Source: Sva-07 sp963715285 (GTDB taxonomy: Bacteria > Actinomycetota > Acidimicrobiia > Acidimicrobiales > Ilumatobacteraceae). From it: a DNA stretch of 64,000 bases. Under the pieces are notes generated by a model. It made no database searches and was not told where the DNA came from. It saw only the letters and a list, made by a program, of their open reading frames with translations. Both the position numbers and the translations under genes were made by a program. Numbering within the stretch: position 1 is the first letter of the stretch; each line of letters begins with the position of its first letter. Positions 7,860 through 17,593 of the stretch are shown piece by piece. The DNA lies in assembly GCA_963715285.1 (NCBI GenBank), contig CAVQRU010000017.1, forward strand, positions 186,001 through 250,000, in the 5' to 3' direction.

Positions 7860-9002
7860 GTGACGAGGCTCGAGCTGAGGGGATTGAGCAAGATCTTCCC
7901 CGACGGAACCACGGCGGTGAGCAATGTCGATCTCGTCGTCGACCACGGTGCCCTCCTCGTCATCGTGGGCCCATCCGGCTGCGGGAAGACGACCCTGCTG
8001 CGTATGGTGGCGGGCCTCGAGGAGCCGACATCGGGCGAGGTGATCATCGACGGGGACGTCGTGAACACCATACGAACGAGCAAGCGCGACATCGCGCTCG
8101 CCTCCCAGGGGTACGCCCTGTACCCGCACATGACCGTGAGCCAGAACATCGGCTTTCCGCTGATGGTCGACGGTCTCCACCGCAACGAGATCGAGCGACA
8201 TGTGCGAGAGGTCGCCGCGGTGTTGCAGATCGACGACGTCCTCGACCGCCGACCGCGGCAGCTGTCCGGTGGGCAGCAGCAACGAACGGCGATGGCTCGC
8301 GCACTCGTCCGCGGGCCTCGGCTGCTCCTGCTCGACGAGCCGATGTCGAACCTCGACGCGAAGCTGCGCGACCAGACCGGCTTCGTCATCGCCGGGATCC
8401 AGCGGCAGCTCGATCTCACGACGTTGATGGTCACCCATGATCAGCACGAGGCCATGGCGATGGGTGACCGACTCGCGGTGATGCGTGACGGTCGGATCGT
8501 GCAGAGCGGTCGACCGATCGAGGTGTACGACGCACCCGCCGACATCTTCGTGGCGCAATTCGTCGGCACTCCCTCGATGAACCTCGTGGAGGCGAGGATC
8601 GTCGAAGCGAACGGCGATCCGGCGCTTCGTGTCGGATCACACCTCGTACCGCTCGGCCCCGATGTGGCGCACCGCGTTCCGGCGATCCGGTCGTGGGCGG
8701 ATCGAACCGTCGGCCTCGGATTTCGACCCGACGCCATCCGTCGTCGAACCGCCAGCCCCGTCGAGCTCGACATCGTCTCGACGACCCTCGTCGGGCGCGA
8801 CCGGTTCATCGGGCTCGACATCGACGCACCCCGGATCGTGCAGCACGCTGGGCACGTCGAGGTTCGTGACGAGCGCAGGTCCACGATCGTCATGGCGGTG
8901 GGCCTGCACGACGACGTCAGTCTCTGGGAGCCGTTCCCGGTCGAGATCGACTCGGAACGGATTCACCTCTTCGACCTCGACACCGGCAACCGGATCACCT
9001 GA
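7860..9002 (+). CDS. sugar-type ABC transporter ATP-binding protein (MalK/UgpC family)
   Basis: A 380-aa CUT1-type ATPase. Walker A GPSGCGKTT lies at residues 37-45, the Q-loop Gln near 83, 'YALYPHM' at 85-91, signature LSGGQ at 135-139, Walker B LLLLDE at 155-160 and the H-loop 'VTHDQHEA' near 192. The C-terminal third is a MalK-like regulatory TOBE/OB region ('GFRPDAI'). It would energise uptake of an oligosaccharide or glycerol-phosphate-like solute through membrane permeases encoded elsewhere, since no permease or binding protein is adjacent. Such orphan MsiK-like ATPases in actinobacteria often serve several transporters. The start is GTG 7860 with a GGAGG-like site just upstream. Confidence 0.9.
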   Translation: MTRLELRGLSKIFPDGTTAVSNVDLVVDHGALLVIVGPSGCGKTTLLRMVAGLEEPTSGEVIIDGDVVNTIRTSKRDIALASQGYALYPHMTVSQNIGFPLMVDGLHRNEIERHVREVAAVLQIDDVLDRRPRQLSGGQQQRTAMARALVRGPRLLLLDEPMSNLDAKLRDQTGFVIAGIQRQLDLTTLMVTHDQHEAMAMGDRLAVMRDGRIVQSGRPIEVYDAPADIFVAQFVGTPSMNLVEARIVEANGDPALRVGSHLVPLGPDVAHRVPAIRSWADRTVGLGFRPDAIRRRTASPVELDIVSTTLVGRDRFIGLDIDAPRIVQHAGHVEVRDERRSTIVMAVGLHDDVSLWEPFPVEIDSERIHLFDLDTGNRIT

Positions 9003-9055
9003 CCACATCATGCCGGCTCGGCCTGATCGCCCCGATCGGCGTGGGGGCGGGAGCC

Positions 9056-10531
9056 TCAGGCGGGCGCGCCGAGCAGTTCGGCCAAGACGGCGTCGGCCGG
9101 TGCATGGGGCCGGTCACCGACCTCGGCTTGAAGGCGCGCCAACTCCGTTCTCAGCTCGATCGCCACCTCGCGGTACGCCGGATCGGCGATGACGTTGTGC
9201 AGTTCAGCGGGATCGGCGACGAGATCGAACAGCTCCCACTCCGGCAGCGCGGCCGGCTCGCGGGCGCCCGGTTGGCCGAGGGGATCGTTGTAGTAGCCGA
9301 TCAGTTTGTGGGTGTGCGTGCGGACGCCGTAGTGCGCCGGCACTCGATGGATGCCGTCGTCGTGCATCCAGTAGCGGTAGTACATCGACTCCTGCCAGGA
9401 GTCCGGGCGCTCCCCCGCGAGCAGTGGAGCGAGGCTCGTTCCCTGCATCGCTGCGGGCACGTCGACGCCGGCCAGGTCGAGGAACGTGGGCGCGAAGTCG
9501 ACGTTGAGCGCGATGTCGTCGCACACCGACCCGGCCTCGACCATCGCCGGGTAGCGCACGAGCAGCGGCATCGCCACCGACTCCTCGTACATCATCCGCT
9601 TGTCGAACCAACCGTGATCGCCGAGGAAGAACCCCTGGTCGGAGGTGTAGACCACGATCGTGTCGTCGGCGAGGTCGTTGGCGTCGAGCCAGTCGAGCAT
9701 CCGGCCGACGTTGTCGTCGATCGAGGCGATCGTGCGGAGGTAGTCCTTGATGTAGCGCTGGTAGCGCCACCGGATCTCCTCGTCCTCGGTCATCCCGGGC
9801 GGCACCGACGCTTTGAGGTCGACGACCGGGTCGAGGTCCATGATGCGCATCCGTATGGCCTGCACCACCTCGGCGCGGCCCGCATGGTCGTCCCACAGCG
9901 TGTCGGGTTCGGGGATGTCGACGTCGTCGAACATCGAGAAGTGCTTGCGTGACGGCTCCCACGACCGGTGCGGTGCCTTGTGGTGGCACAGCAGCGCGAA
10001 CGGCCGGTCGGGATCGCGCTGGTCGAGCCAACGAAGCGAGTCGTCCGTGATCAGGTCGGTCACGTAGCCGCCGCGTTCGACGATCGTGTGGCCGCGCCCG
10101 TCGTCACGCGGCTGCAGCATCACCGGGTTGTGGTAGTGCCCCTGACCGGGAAGGACCCGCCAGCGGTCGAACCCCGTGGGGTCGTGTTCGGGCCCGTGGC
10201 CGAGATGCCACTTGCCGAACATCGCCGTCTGGTAGCCGGCCGCCTGCAGCCGCTTGGGAAACGTGTCGAGCGTGTTGTCCATCGGCGTCACCAGCGTGGT
10301 GACACCGTTCACGTGGTTGTACGTGCCCGTCAGGATCGACGCCCGGCTCGGCGTGCAGATCGAGTTCGTGCAGAAGCACGAATCGAACCGCATGCCCTCG
10401 TTCGCGATGCGATCGAGGTTCGGGGTGTCGTTGAGCACCGGTCGTCGCGACGCCGTGCTGTACGCGGAGATCGCATGAGCGGCGTGGTCGTCGCTCATGA
10501 TGAACAGCAGGTTCGGACGCCCCGACTTCAC
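9056..10531 (-). CDS. type I sulfatase (formylglycine-dependent)
   Basis: A 491-aa arylsulfatase/alkaline-phosphatase-superfamily enzyme. The N-terminal metal site 'MSDDH' is at residues 12-16, and the formylglycine motif CTPSR is at 59-63, with Cys59 to be converted by an FGE-type enzyme. 'GKWHLGH' follows near 105, and the second metal cluster 'TSDQGFFLGDHGW' is near 310. No signal peptide is visible, so it is probably cytoplasmic or exported by another route. The GTG start at 10531 overlaps the pepA stop (GTGA), so the two genes are translationally coupled. The substrate cannot be told; the layout resembles heparan/choline-sulfatase-like members acting on organic sulfate esters. No FGE gene is in the window. 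Confidence 0.88.
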   Translation of the reverse strand: MKSGRPNLLFIMSDDHAAHAISAYSTASRRPVLNDTPNLDRIANEGMRFDSCFCTNSICTPSRASILTGTYNHVNGVTTLVTPMDNTLDTFPKRLQAAGYQTAMFGKWHLGHGPEHDPTGFDRWRVLPGQGHYHNPVMLQPRDDGRGHTIVERGGYVTDLITDDSLRWLDQRDPDRPFALLCHHKAPHRSWEPSRKHFSMFDDVDIPEPDTLWDDHAGRAEVVQAIRMRIMDLDPVVDLKASVPPGMTEDEEIRWRYQRYIKDYLRTIASIDDNVGRMLDWLDANDLADDTIVVYTSDQGFFLGDHGWFDKRMMYEESVAMPLLVRYPAMVEAGSVCDDIALNVDFAPTFLDLAGVDVPAAMQGTSLAPLLAGERPDSWQESMYYRYWMHDDGIHRVPAHYGVRTHTHKLIGYYNDPLGQPGAREPAALPEWELFDLVADPAELHNVIADPAYREVAIELRTELARLQAEVGDRPHAPADAVLAELLGAPA

Positions 10532-12003
10532 GACGGCGGCGTGAAGTTCGTCGCGAGGTCGATCAACAGGCGGGTACCGAACCCGGTGGCTCCCTTGGAG
10601 TAGATGCCCTCGTCGCCGTCGACCTTCATCGGGCCGGCGATGTCGAGGTGCGCCCACGGTACGTCGCCGGTGAACTCGCTGAGGAAGATCGACGCCGTGA
10701 TCGTGCCGCCGTACGGACCGCCGATGTTCCTCATGTCGGCCACGACCGAGTCGAGCAGCTTGCGGTACCTGGCCTGCTCCAGTGGCAGTTGCCACACCGG
10801 TTCGTCGATCGCGTCGGCGCAGGCCTTCACCTGGTCGACGAGCGTCTGATCGGTGCCGAGCAGCCCGGCGATCTCGGGCCCGAGCGCGCCCATCACGGCA
10901 CCGGTCAGGGTGGCGATGTCGACGATCGCGTCCGGACCGTCCTCGACTGCGAGCGACAGGCCGTCGGCGAGGACCAGCCGTCCTTCGGCGTCGGTGTTGT
11001 GGATCTCGACGGTCTTGCCGTTGCGCATCGTCAGGACGTCACCGAGCTTCAGTGCACTTCCGGACGGCATGTTGTCGGTGCACATCAGCCAGGCGGTCAC
11101 CTTCGTCCTGCACTTGAGCGCCTTGAGCGCCGACATCGTCGAGAGGACCGCGGCCGCGCCTGACATGTCCATCTTCATCACCTGGTGGGACGCGTCGCTC
11201 GGCTTCAGGGAGATGCCGCCCGAGTCGTACGTGATCCCCTTGCCGACGAGCGCCAGATGGCCGGTCGGGTTCCTCGGCGCGTAGGTCAGCTTCACCATCC
11301 GTGGCGGCTCGACCGACCCGCGGTTGACCCCGAGCAGTCCTCCGCAGCCCATCTGTTCGAGTTCGTCCTTGTTGAACACCTCGACGTGCAGACCGTTGGC
11401 GGAGCCGATGTCGACGGCCTTCGCCGCCAGCTCCTTGGCGTTGAGGTACGTCGGAGGCGTGTTCGCCAGCTCGCGCGCCAACGCGGCGGCACCGGCCACG
11501 ATCCGACCTCGTTCGGCGCCCTGCTCGACCGCCCTGCGGCGCTTGTCGCCGACGACGAGAGTCAGCGATTCGAGGCGTGCGGCGTTCTTCGGGTCGTTCT
11601 TCAGTCCGGTGTACCGGTAGGACGCGAGCAACACCCCCTCGGTGACCGCCTGCCCCGCTGCCCGGGCCTCGCCGTCGAGGTCGGCCAGGTTGAGCGCCAC
11701 GTGAGCATGCTTCGCCACCGCCCGGGCGAACGCTGCCGCAGCAGCGCGGAGCCCGTTGGTGTCGATCGCACCCGGCTCGCCGACACCGATCGCCACGGCC
11801 ACGCCGTCGGCGCTCGGCACCGACAGGATCTGTCCGGCCTCACCGGTGAACCCGTTCGAGTCCAACGCCGCTCGCGACAGACCGAGCTGGCGCGGCACGG
11901 TCCCCCTCGTCGCGACGGCGTACCCGACGGCCGTGGCCGACTTCGGGATGTTCCGGGCGGTCGAGACCTCGACGGCGGACACAATGGCACTGGCATCTGT
12001 CAT
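10528..12003 (-). CDS. pepA: leucyl (M17) aminopeptidase
   Basis: A 491-aa cytosolic zinc/manganese aminopeptidase of the M17 family, which removes N-terminal residues from peptides and recycles amino acids. The C-terminal catalytic domain has 'VGKGITYDSGGISLKP', 'MKMDMSGAAAV', and the signature NTDAEGRLVL with the metal ligands and bicarbonate-binding Arg. The N-terminal macro-like domain is also present. It is the first gene of a two-gene unit with the sulfatase, which starts inside its stop codon. The ATG at 12003 fits the family length (usually ~480-510 aa). Confidence 0.93.
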   Translation of the reverse strand: MTDASAIVSAVEVSTARNIPKSATAVGYAVATRGTVPRQLGLSRAALDSNGFTGEAGQILSVPSADGVAVAIGVGEPGAIDTNGLRAAAAAFARAVAKHAHVALNLADLDGEARAAGQAVTEGVLLASYRYTGLKNDPKNAARLESLTLVVGDKRRRAVEQGAERGRIVAGAAALARELANTPPTYLNAKELAAKAVDIGSANGLHVEVFNKDELEQMGCGGLLGVNRGSVEPPRMVKLTYAPRNPTGHLALVGKGITYDSGGISLKPSDASHQVMKMDMSGAAAVLSTMSALKALKCRTKVTAWLMCTDNMPSGSALKLGDVLTMRNGKTVEIHNTDAEGRLVLADGLSLAVEDGPDAIVDIATLTGAVMGALGPEIAGLLGTDQTLVDQVKACADAIDEPVWQLPLEQARYRKLLDSVVADMRNIGGPYGGTITASIFLSEFTGDVPWAHLDIAGPMKVDGDEGIYSKGATGFGTRLLIDLATNFTPPS

Positions 12004-12184
12004 GCCGACAGTCTGGCCGACGAGTCGTACGCGACCTCACTTCGCCCGGCCGGTGACGGCTCGGGACGACGAGGTCGTTTGCCCTCCTCTCCCAACCCGT
12101 CTAGCTTCGTCGTGAGGCGACCGCGGGTCGCCACGGGGTACACAGACGTGTCGTCGGACTCGACGACGCGGGAAAGGGGAACAC

Positions 12185-13342
12185 ATGCGAACCACCACAC
12201 GCCGAGCGATTGCACCGCTCGTCGCACTCGTCCTGATCGGAGCTGCGTGCACCAGCGACGACGATTCCGGGGACTCCGGTGGGGGTGACACCACCCCGGC
12301 AGCGACCGACGCGCCAGGGGAGACCACGGCGCCCGAGGAGACCACTGCTCCCGGCGACACCGTCGAGGTCGTGCAGTCGGACGAGTCGAAGCTCGACAGC
12401 GTCCAGTCGGCAGGAATCTTCAAGTGCGGCACGCGCAACGATCTGCCGGGCTTCGCGACGCTGGATGCCGAGGGTGAGCACGTGGGGTTCGACTCCGACT
12501 TCTGTCGAGTGATCGCGGCCGCCGTGCTCGGCGATGCGACCGCCGTCGAGATGGTCGACCTCGAGACCGCCGACCGCTTCACCGCACTGCAGTCCGGCGA
12601 GATCGATGCGCTGGTCCGCAACACCACCTGGACCGCAACGCGTGACGGTGCCGAGGGCGCGACGTTCGTGCAGCCGAACTTCTACGACGGCCAGGGCATG
12701 ATGGTTGCCTCCGACAGTGGATTCACCTCGATCGAGGAGATGGACGGCGTGATCATCTGTGTCGCCCAGGGCACGACGAACGAGGGCAACGCCGCCGCCG
12801 CCGCCACCCGATTGGGCCTCACCTGGGAGGTACGTCCCGTTCGAGAACGTCGACCTCATCCAGGAAGCGTTCGTCGCAGGGCAATGTGACGGCTGGTCGT
12901 CCGACGTCAGCCAGCTCACCGGCCTGCGGTCGACCTACCCGGAAGGGCCCGATGCCCTGACGATCCTGCCGGAGGTCTTCTCCAAGGAGCCACTCGCTCC
13001 CGCGGTCGCCGATGGCGACACCGAGTGGGCCCAAGCGGTCAACTGGGCGATCCTCGCCACGATCGCCGCCGAGGAACTCGGGATCACGTCCGAGAACATC
13101 GACACGTTCGACGAGCACCGATGACATCAACATCCAGCGATTCCTCGGCCTCGACGTCGACGGTGAAGCGGTGCTCGATCCGGGCCTCGGTCTACCGACC
13201 GACTTCGCTTACCAGGTGGTCAGCCAGGTCGGCAACTACGGCGAGATCTACGAGCGAGCACCTCGCCCCGCTCGGCTTCGAGCGTGGCATCAACGCCCAG
13301 TGGACCGACGGCGGACTGATGTACGCACCTCCGTACCGCTGA
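12185..13342 (+). pseudogene. aapJ: Aap-type amino-acid ABC transporter substrate-binding lipoprotein, three frameshifts
   Basis: The gene begins at ATG 12185 with a lipoprotein signal peptide (lipobox LIGAAC), a Thr/Glu-rich linker and then a family 3 solute-binding domain ('CGTRNDLPGFA'). The homology jumps frame at ~12830, ~13118 and ~13252, each time by one extra base, and finishes at TGA 13342 with 'INAQWTDGGLMYAPPYR', the normal AapJ C-terminus. Deleting one base (usually a G) at each site restores a continuous ~380-aa protein. Codon usage stays native in all segments, so the breaks are either very recent or sequencing errors. The product would bind polar L-amino acids for the AapQMP transporter. 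Confidence 0.75.
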
Positions 13343-13372
13343 CCAACATGCTCGTCGAGCAACTGCGGTCAT

Positions 13373-13400
13373 GGGGCCGACCTGAAGGCAGGCCGGCCCC
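13373..13400 (+). terminator. GC-rich hairpin between aapJ and aapQ
   Basis: The inverted repeat GGGGCCGACC / GGCCGGCCCC, with an 8-nt loop, ends one base before the aapQ GTG. Such a hairpin after a binding-protein gene commonly stabilises the upstream mRNA or attenuates readthrough, giving more binding protein than permease. It has no U-tract. Confidence 0.5.
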
Positions 13401-14568
13401 GTGACCGCAGTGGTCAGTTCACGGGTTCCACTCTGGCGCAACGTCAACGTCCTGAAGTGGGTCGCTCAGCTGGTTGTCGTGGGGATCGTGGTCGCGATCG
13501 TCATCTGGCTGTACGGCAACTACACCGAGAACGCCTCGCAGCAGAACATCCCCACCAACTTCGACTTCCTCGACAATCCGGCGGCGTTCCAGATCACCGG
13601 GAACTCGCTGTCGCAGAGCGCACCGGTACGAGATGCCCTGGTCGAAGGGCTGCTCAACACGTTGCGCATCGCCGTCGTCGGCATCATCGCCGCCACCGTG
13701 CTCGGAACGCTGATCGGCATCGGACGGCTGTCGTCGAACTGGATCGTCAAGAAGCTGGCGACGGTCTACGTCGAGGCGGTCCGCAACATCCCGCTCGCAT
13801 TGTTCCTCACCGCCAGCGTGCTGGTGGTCGTGCTCGGGCGTCTTTCCCCAGATCACCGACGCCTGGGATCTGGCCGGACTGTCGATCGTCTCGAACCGGG
13901 GTGTCGCTGTGGCCTGGTACAGCGGATCGGGTGCCGGTCTGCTGCTGATCCTCGGCACTCGGCGCGCTCGCCTGGTACGCTGGTCGCCAAGTGGCGTGTC
14001 CGTGTCGCCGACCGGACCGGCGCCCTCCCGCGATCGGGGCTGTGGGGTCTGGTGCCTTCGTTCACGATCGTCGTTGCCGTCGGCTGGATCGCTGTTCGGC
14101 TACTCGTACGACACTGCCGTCGGTCGAGGGGCGCGGCACCGTCGGCGGCATCCGAATCGACCCCTCCTTCTTCGCGCTGTTCCTCGCCCTGACGATCTAC
14201 ACGGCCAGCCACATCGCCGAGATCGTCCGAGGGCTCGATCCAGGCCGTCCCACGAGGCCAGGGCGAAGCCGCTGACGCGGTCGCACTGAGCGGGTTCCAG
14301 CGGATGTGGTACATCATCCTGCCGCAGGCGATGCGCATCGGCGATCCCTCCGATCGGCAACCAGTACCTCAACCTGATCAAGAACTCGTCGCTCGGCGCC
14401 GCGATCGGGTATTACGACCTGACCCTCGTGGCGCAGACCACCGTCGGCAACGGCTCACCGGCAGTTCCCGTCTTCTTCCTGACCATGACCGTGTACATCT
14501 GCATCTCGCTCGTGGTCTCGTCTCTCGTCAACGTCGCGAACCGTCGAATGGTGCTGGTGGAACGATGA
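13401..14568 (+). pseudogene. aapQ: Aap-type amino-acid ABC permease, seven frameshifts
   Basis: The frame opens at GTG 13401 with a hydrophobic N-terminus ('WRNVNVLKWVAQLVVVGIVV') and the AapQ-specific 'QNIPTNFDFLDNPAAF' region. It then needs one-base corrections at ~13838, ~13965, ~13989, ~14093, ~14115, ~14232 and ~14339. All are extra bases, mostly G, and each is cured by deleting one base. The permease signature 'GEAADAVALSGFQRMWYIILPQAMR' (EAA loop) and the end 'LVNVANRRMVLVER' are preserved. The TGA at 14566-14568 overlaps the aapM ATG (ATGA). When repaired it would be one of two membrane subunits of a general L-amino-acid importer. Confidence 0.75.
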
Positions 14569-15787
14569 ACGCACGTCGCGGTGGCTACGCCACAACCTCT
14601 TCCGCACCTGGCGCGACGCCGTCCTGACCGTCGTGTTCGGTGCACTGTTCGCCTCTGGCTGCTGTACAAGACGATCAGCTTCGTGTTCGTCACCGGCCGT
14701 TGGAACGATCATCGAGGTCAACCTTCGGCTGCTGATGATCGGGCGGTATCCCGACGCCCACATGCTCCGCCTCGTCGTGACGGTGATCGTCCTCGCCGGC
14801 TGGGGCGGTTTGCTCGCCGGATTCCTCCGCGGCCGACAGGTGAGAGCGGGCGAGATGACTCCGGCAGATTCCAAGCTCACCTGGAATCGGATCCTCGATC
14901 TCTTCGAGCGTCTCTGGATCCCGCTCGCCGCAGTGCTCCTGCGTTGCTGCTCTCGGCGAACCGTCGGTCCCTGGATCACCGTCGGTCTGGCACTCGCTGC
15001 CGCACTGGTCGGGCGGCTGATCGGGCCGTTCTTCGGCGACGGCTGCGTCTCGGTACGGCAGGCTCGGCCGTCGTCGTGGTCGTGCTTCGCGGCGATTCCG
15101 ATCGGCATGTACTTCTACGTCGTGACGGCTGTCGGTTTCGACGGGTGGGGCGGATTCATGCTCAACCTCTTCCTCGCGGTCTGTGCGATCATCCTGTGCT
15201 ACCCGCTCGGGGTACTGCTCGCGCTCGGACGTCGGTCCGGCCTCCCGCTCGTCCGGTTGGTCTGCACGACCTACATCGAGGTGATCCGCGGCGCACCGCT
15301 GTTCGTCCTGCTGCTGCTGGCCAACGTCGCTCTCGGCTTCTTCGTCCCCGACACCCTCGCTCCGTCGACGTCGAGCCGAGCGATCGTCGTCTTCACCTTC
15401 TTCACGGCGGCCTACATGGCCGAGATCATCCGTGGAGGGCTCCAATCGATCCCGCGCGGCCAGATCGAGGCGGCCAAGGCGGTGGGGCTGTCACCGATTC
15501 GACAGACCGGCTACATCGTGTTGCCGCAGGCCCTGCGCAACGTGATCCCTGCTCAGATCGGCCAGCTGATCAGCCTGTTCAAGGACACCACGCTCGCCGG
15601 GATTGCCATGGGCCTCTTCGAACTGCTGCAGGTGTCCGGGGCGATCACCGCGCAGCCGGAGTTCCGCGGCCAGGGATTGATCGCCGAGACGCTCACGTTC
15701 GCCGCCCTGATGTTCTGGGTGGTGTCGTACACGATGAGCCGAGAAAGCCAACGACTCGAGAAACGACTGGGAGTGGGACTCCGATGA
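14565..15787 (+). pseudogene. aapM: Aap-type amino-acid ABC permease, 5' end frameshifted
   Basis: ATG 14565 overlaps the aapQ stop. The N-terminal ~50 codons lie in three frames: +2 near 14578, a one-base loss or two-base gain near 14652, and +1 near 14707. From ~14710 the frame is mostly continuous. Local stretches at ~14940-14965 and ~15040-15090 look out of frame and then recover. The C-terminal two-thirds is normal: 'YIEVIRGAPLFVLLLL', the EAA loop 'IEAAKAVGLSPIRQTGYIVLPQALRN' and 'LFKDTTLAGIAM'. It ends in an ATGA overlap with aapP. An intact protein of about 400 aa would be expected. Confidence 0.75.
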
Positions 15788-16578
15788 CCGACCAGCAACC
15801 GCCCGACACGACGGTCTTCACCGACGCGACCGCAATGACCGGCGAACGCCGGGTGATGATCGAGATCGAACACGTCGACAAGCTCTTCGGCGACTTCCAG
15901 GCACTCAAGGACATCAACCTGAAGGTCGGTGCCCAGGAGGTCGTCGTGGTGATCGGCCCCTCCGGATCGGGGAAGTCGACGCTGATCCGCTGTATCAACC
16001 GGCTGGAGGAACACGACGCCGGACGGATCGTCGTCGACGGTACGGAGCTGTCCAACGACATCCGCAACATCCAGGAGATCCGCCGCGAGACCGGGATGGT
16101 CTTCCAGTCGTTCAACCTGTTCCCCCACCTCAGCGTGATCGACAACATCACGCTCGCGCCGCGCAAGGTTCGGCGCATGCCGAAAGCGAAAGCGGACGAA
16201 CTGGGCATGGAGTTGCTCGAGATGGTGAAGATCCCGGAACAGGCGAGCAAGTACCCCGGGCAACTGTCGGGCGGCCAGCAGCAGCGGGTGGCCATCGCCC
16301 GGGCATTGGCGATGAACCCCAAGGTGATGTTGTTCGACGAACCGACGTCGGCGCTCGATCCCGAGATGATCGGCGAGGTCCTCGACACGATGAAGGACCT
16401 CGCACGGTCGGGCATGACGATGATCGTCGTGACCCATGAGATGGGCTTCGCCCGCGAGGTCGCCGACCGCGTCGTGTTCATGGCCGACGGACAGATCGTC
16501 GAGGTCGGCACACCCGAGCACTTCTTCGAGAACCCTCGCGAGGATCGTACGAAACTGTTCCTCTCGCAGATCCTCTGA
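15784..16578 (+). CDS. aapP: amino-acid ABC transporter ATP-binding protein
   Basis: A 264-aa ATPase of the polar-amino-acid uptake family. Walker A GPSGSGKST is near residues 58-66, 'GMVFQSFNLFPHLS' near 103, signature LSGGQQQRVAIARAL near 160, Walker B 'VMLFDEPTSALD' and the H-loop 'VVTHEMGFA'. It starts inside the aapM stop (ATGA) and is intact, unlike aapJ, aapQ and the aapM start. The 23 residues before the ATPase core are longer than usual, but the ATG is the only good start. With AapJQM it would drive uptake of glutamate, aspartate and other L-amino acids. Confidence 0.92.
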   Translation: MTDQQPPDTTVFTDATAMTGERRVMIEIEHVDKLFGDFQALKDINLKVGAQEVVVVIGPSGSGKSTLIRCINRLEEHDAGRIVVDGTELSNDIRNIQEIRRETGMVFQSFNLFPHLSVIDNITLAPRKVRRMPKAKADELGMELLEMVKIPEQASKYPGQLSGGQQQRVAIARALAMNPKVMLFDEPTSALDPEMIGEVLDTMKDLARSGMTMIVVTHEMGFAREVADRVVFMADGQIVEVGTPEHFFENPREDRTKLFLSQIL

Positions 16579-16632
16579 GAACCTCGAGCAGCGCGCCTCG
16601 GTTCCGAGGATCGTCTGCCACACTCTCCGGTC

Positions 16633-17475
16633 GTGACCGACGACGATCAGACCTCCTCCCCCGACCAGAAGTCACCCCGCCGATTCCTCAAGTGGGTCCT
16701 GATCGGCGCCGTCGGCCTCGTCGTGCTGGTGTTCGGTGCGATCCTGCTGTACGCCTTCGTGCTGAACGATTCACCCGACGAGCTCGACGCCGGTGACCTC
16801 GCCGACGCGCTGGTCGCCACCACCCCGGAGACGACGCCGGCGGTCGACACCACTGTCGAGACGACCAGCGACGCGGGCGCCGGCGACACGGCGGCTCCGG
16901 CCACCGACGCCGCTCCGGTGGAGACCGACGCAGCGCCCGCACCGGCCGCCGACTTCGACGGCGACTGGGTGCCGACCGAGGCGTCGGAGTTCGGCTACCG
17001 GGTCGAGGAGGTCCTCGCCGGTGTCAACACGACCGCGGTCGGACGCAGCAACGAGATCACCGGGCTGCTCACGATCGAGGGCACCACAGCCACCGCCGTC
17101 GACGTCGAGGTGCAGATCGACAGCATCGAGAGCGACAGCAGCCTGCGCGACAATCAGTTCACGGGTCGCATCATGAACGCGGCCGAGTTCCCGACCGCAA
17201 CGTTCAACCTCACCGAACCGATCGAGTTCGGCACGATCCCGGTCGGTGACGAGCAGGTCACCGCGACGGCGACCGGCGAGCTGACACTTCGCGGCGTGAC
17301 GAATCCGGTGACCTTCGAGGTCACGGCCCAGACCACCGACGGCCGGATCGGGGTGTTGGGATCGATCCCGGTCGTGTTCGCCGACTACGGCATCGACAAC
17401 CCGTCGTTCGGCCAGGTGCGCACCGAGGACGAGGGTCTCGTCGAGTTCGTGCTCGTCTTCGAACGCGCCGCCTGA
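16633..17475 (+). CDS. membrane-anchored YceI-domain protein
   Basis: A 280-aa protein: a short cytoplasmic N-terminus, one membrane helix (residues ~20-42), a Thr/Ala/Pro-rich spacer (~50-105) and a YceI lipocalin-like beta-barrel domain (~112-280). YceI domains bind long-chain isoprenoid or amphiphilic ligands. Domain signs are 'FGYRVEEVLAG...AVGRSNEITG', 'LRDNQF...NAAEFPTATFNL' and 'GELTLRGVTNPVTFEV'. The domain faces the outside. The start is GTG 16633; the frame has no better-placed ATG. It follows aapP by 54 bp and may be co-transcribed, but it is functionally unrelated. Confidence 0.88.
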   Translation: MTDDDQTSSPDQKSPRRFLKWVLIGAVGLVVLVFGAILLYAFVLNDSPDELDAGDLADALVATTPETTPAVDTTVETTSDAGAGDTAAPATDAAPVETDAAPAPAADFDGDWVPTEASEFGYRVEEVLAGVNTTAVGRSNEITGLLTIEGTTATAVDVEVQIDSIESDSSLRDNQFTGRIMNAAEFPTATFNLTEPIEFGTIPVGDEQVTATATGELTLRGVTNPVTFEVTAQTTDGRIGVLGSIPVVFADYGIDNPSFGQVRTEDEGLVEFVLVFERAA

Positions 17476-17480
17476 ACTCG

Positions 17481-17512
17481 TGCCGCGTCAGGCACGCCTG
17501 GAGGACGCGGCA
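17481..17512 (+). terminator. hairpin after YceI gene
   Basis: A nine-base perfect stem TGCCGCGTC / GACGCGGCA has a smaller AGGC/GCCT helix inside. It lies 5 bp after the YceI stop codon and is followed by GCGCGTTTGG. It is likely a terminator isolating the next lipoprotein gene. Confidence 0.6.
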
Positions 17513-17593
17513 GCGCGTTTGGGCCGTTTGGCTCTGGTTGTCGAGGGGTTGTCGACACACCGTTGAGATGTCCGACCACGCGATGGGGGAGAG

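Noticed and set aside
12185..13342. TGA codons in aapJ as further selenocysteine sites
   Set aside because: The stops arise only after a frame jump, do not fall at a redox Cys position, and have no SECIS-like hairpin.
12185..15787. The aap frame changes as programmed frameshifting
   Set aside because: No slippery motif recurs and about a dozen sites are involved; no protein is known to need that many. Sequencing error or recent decay is simpler.
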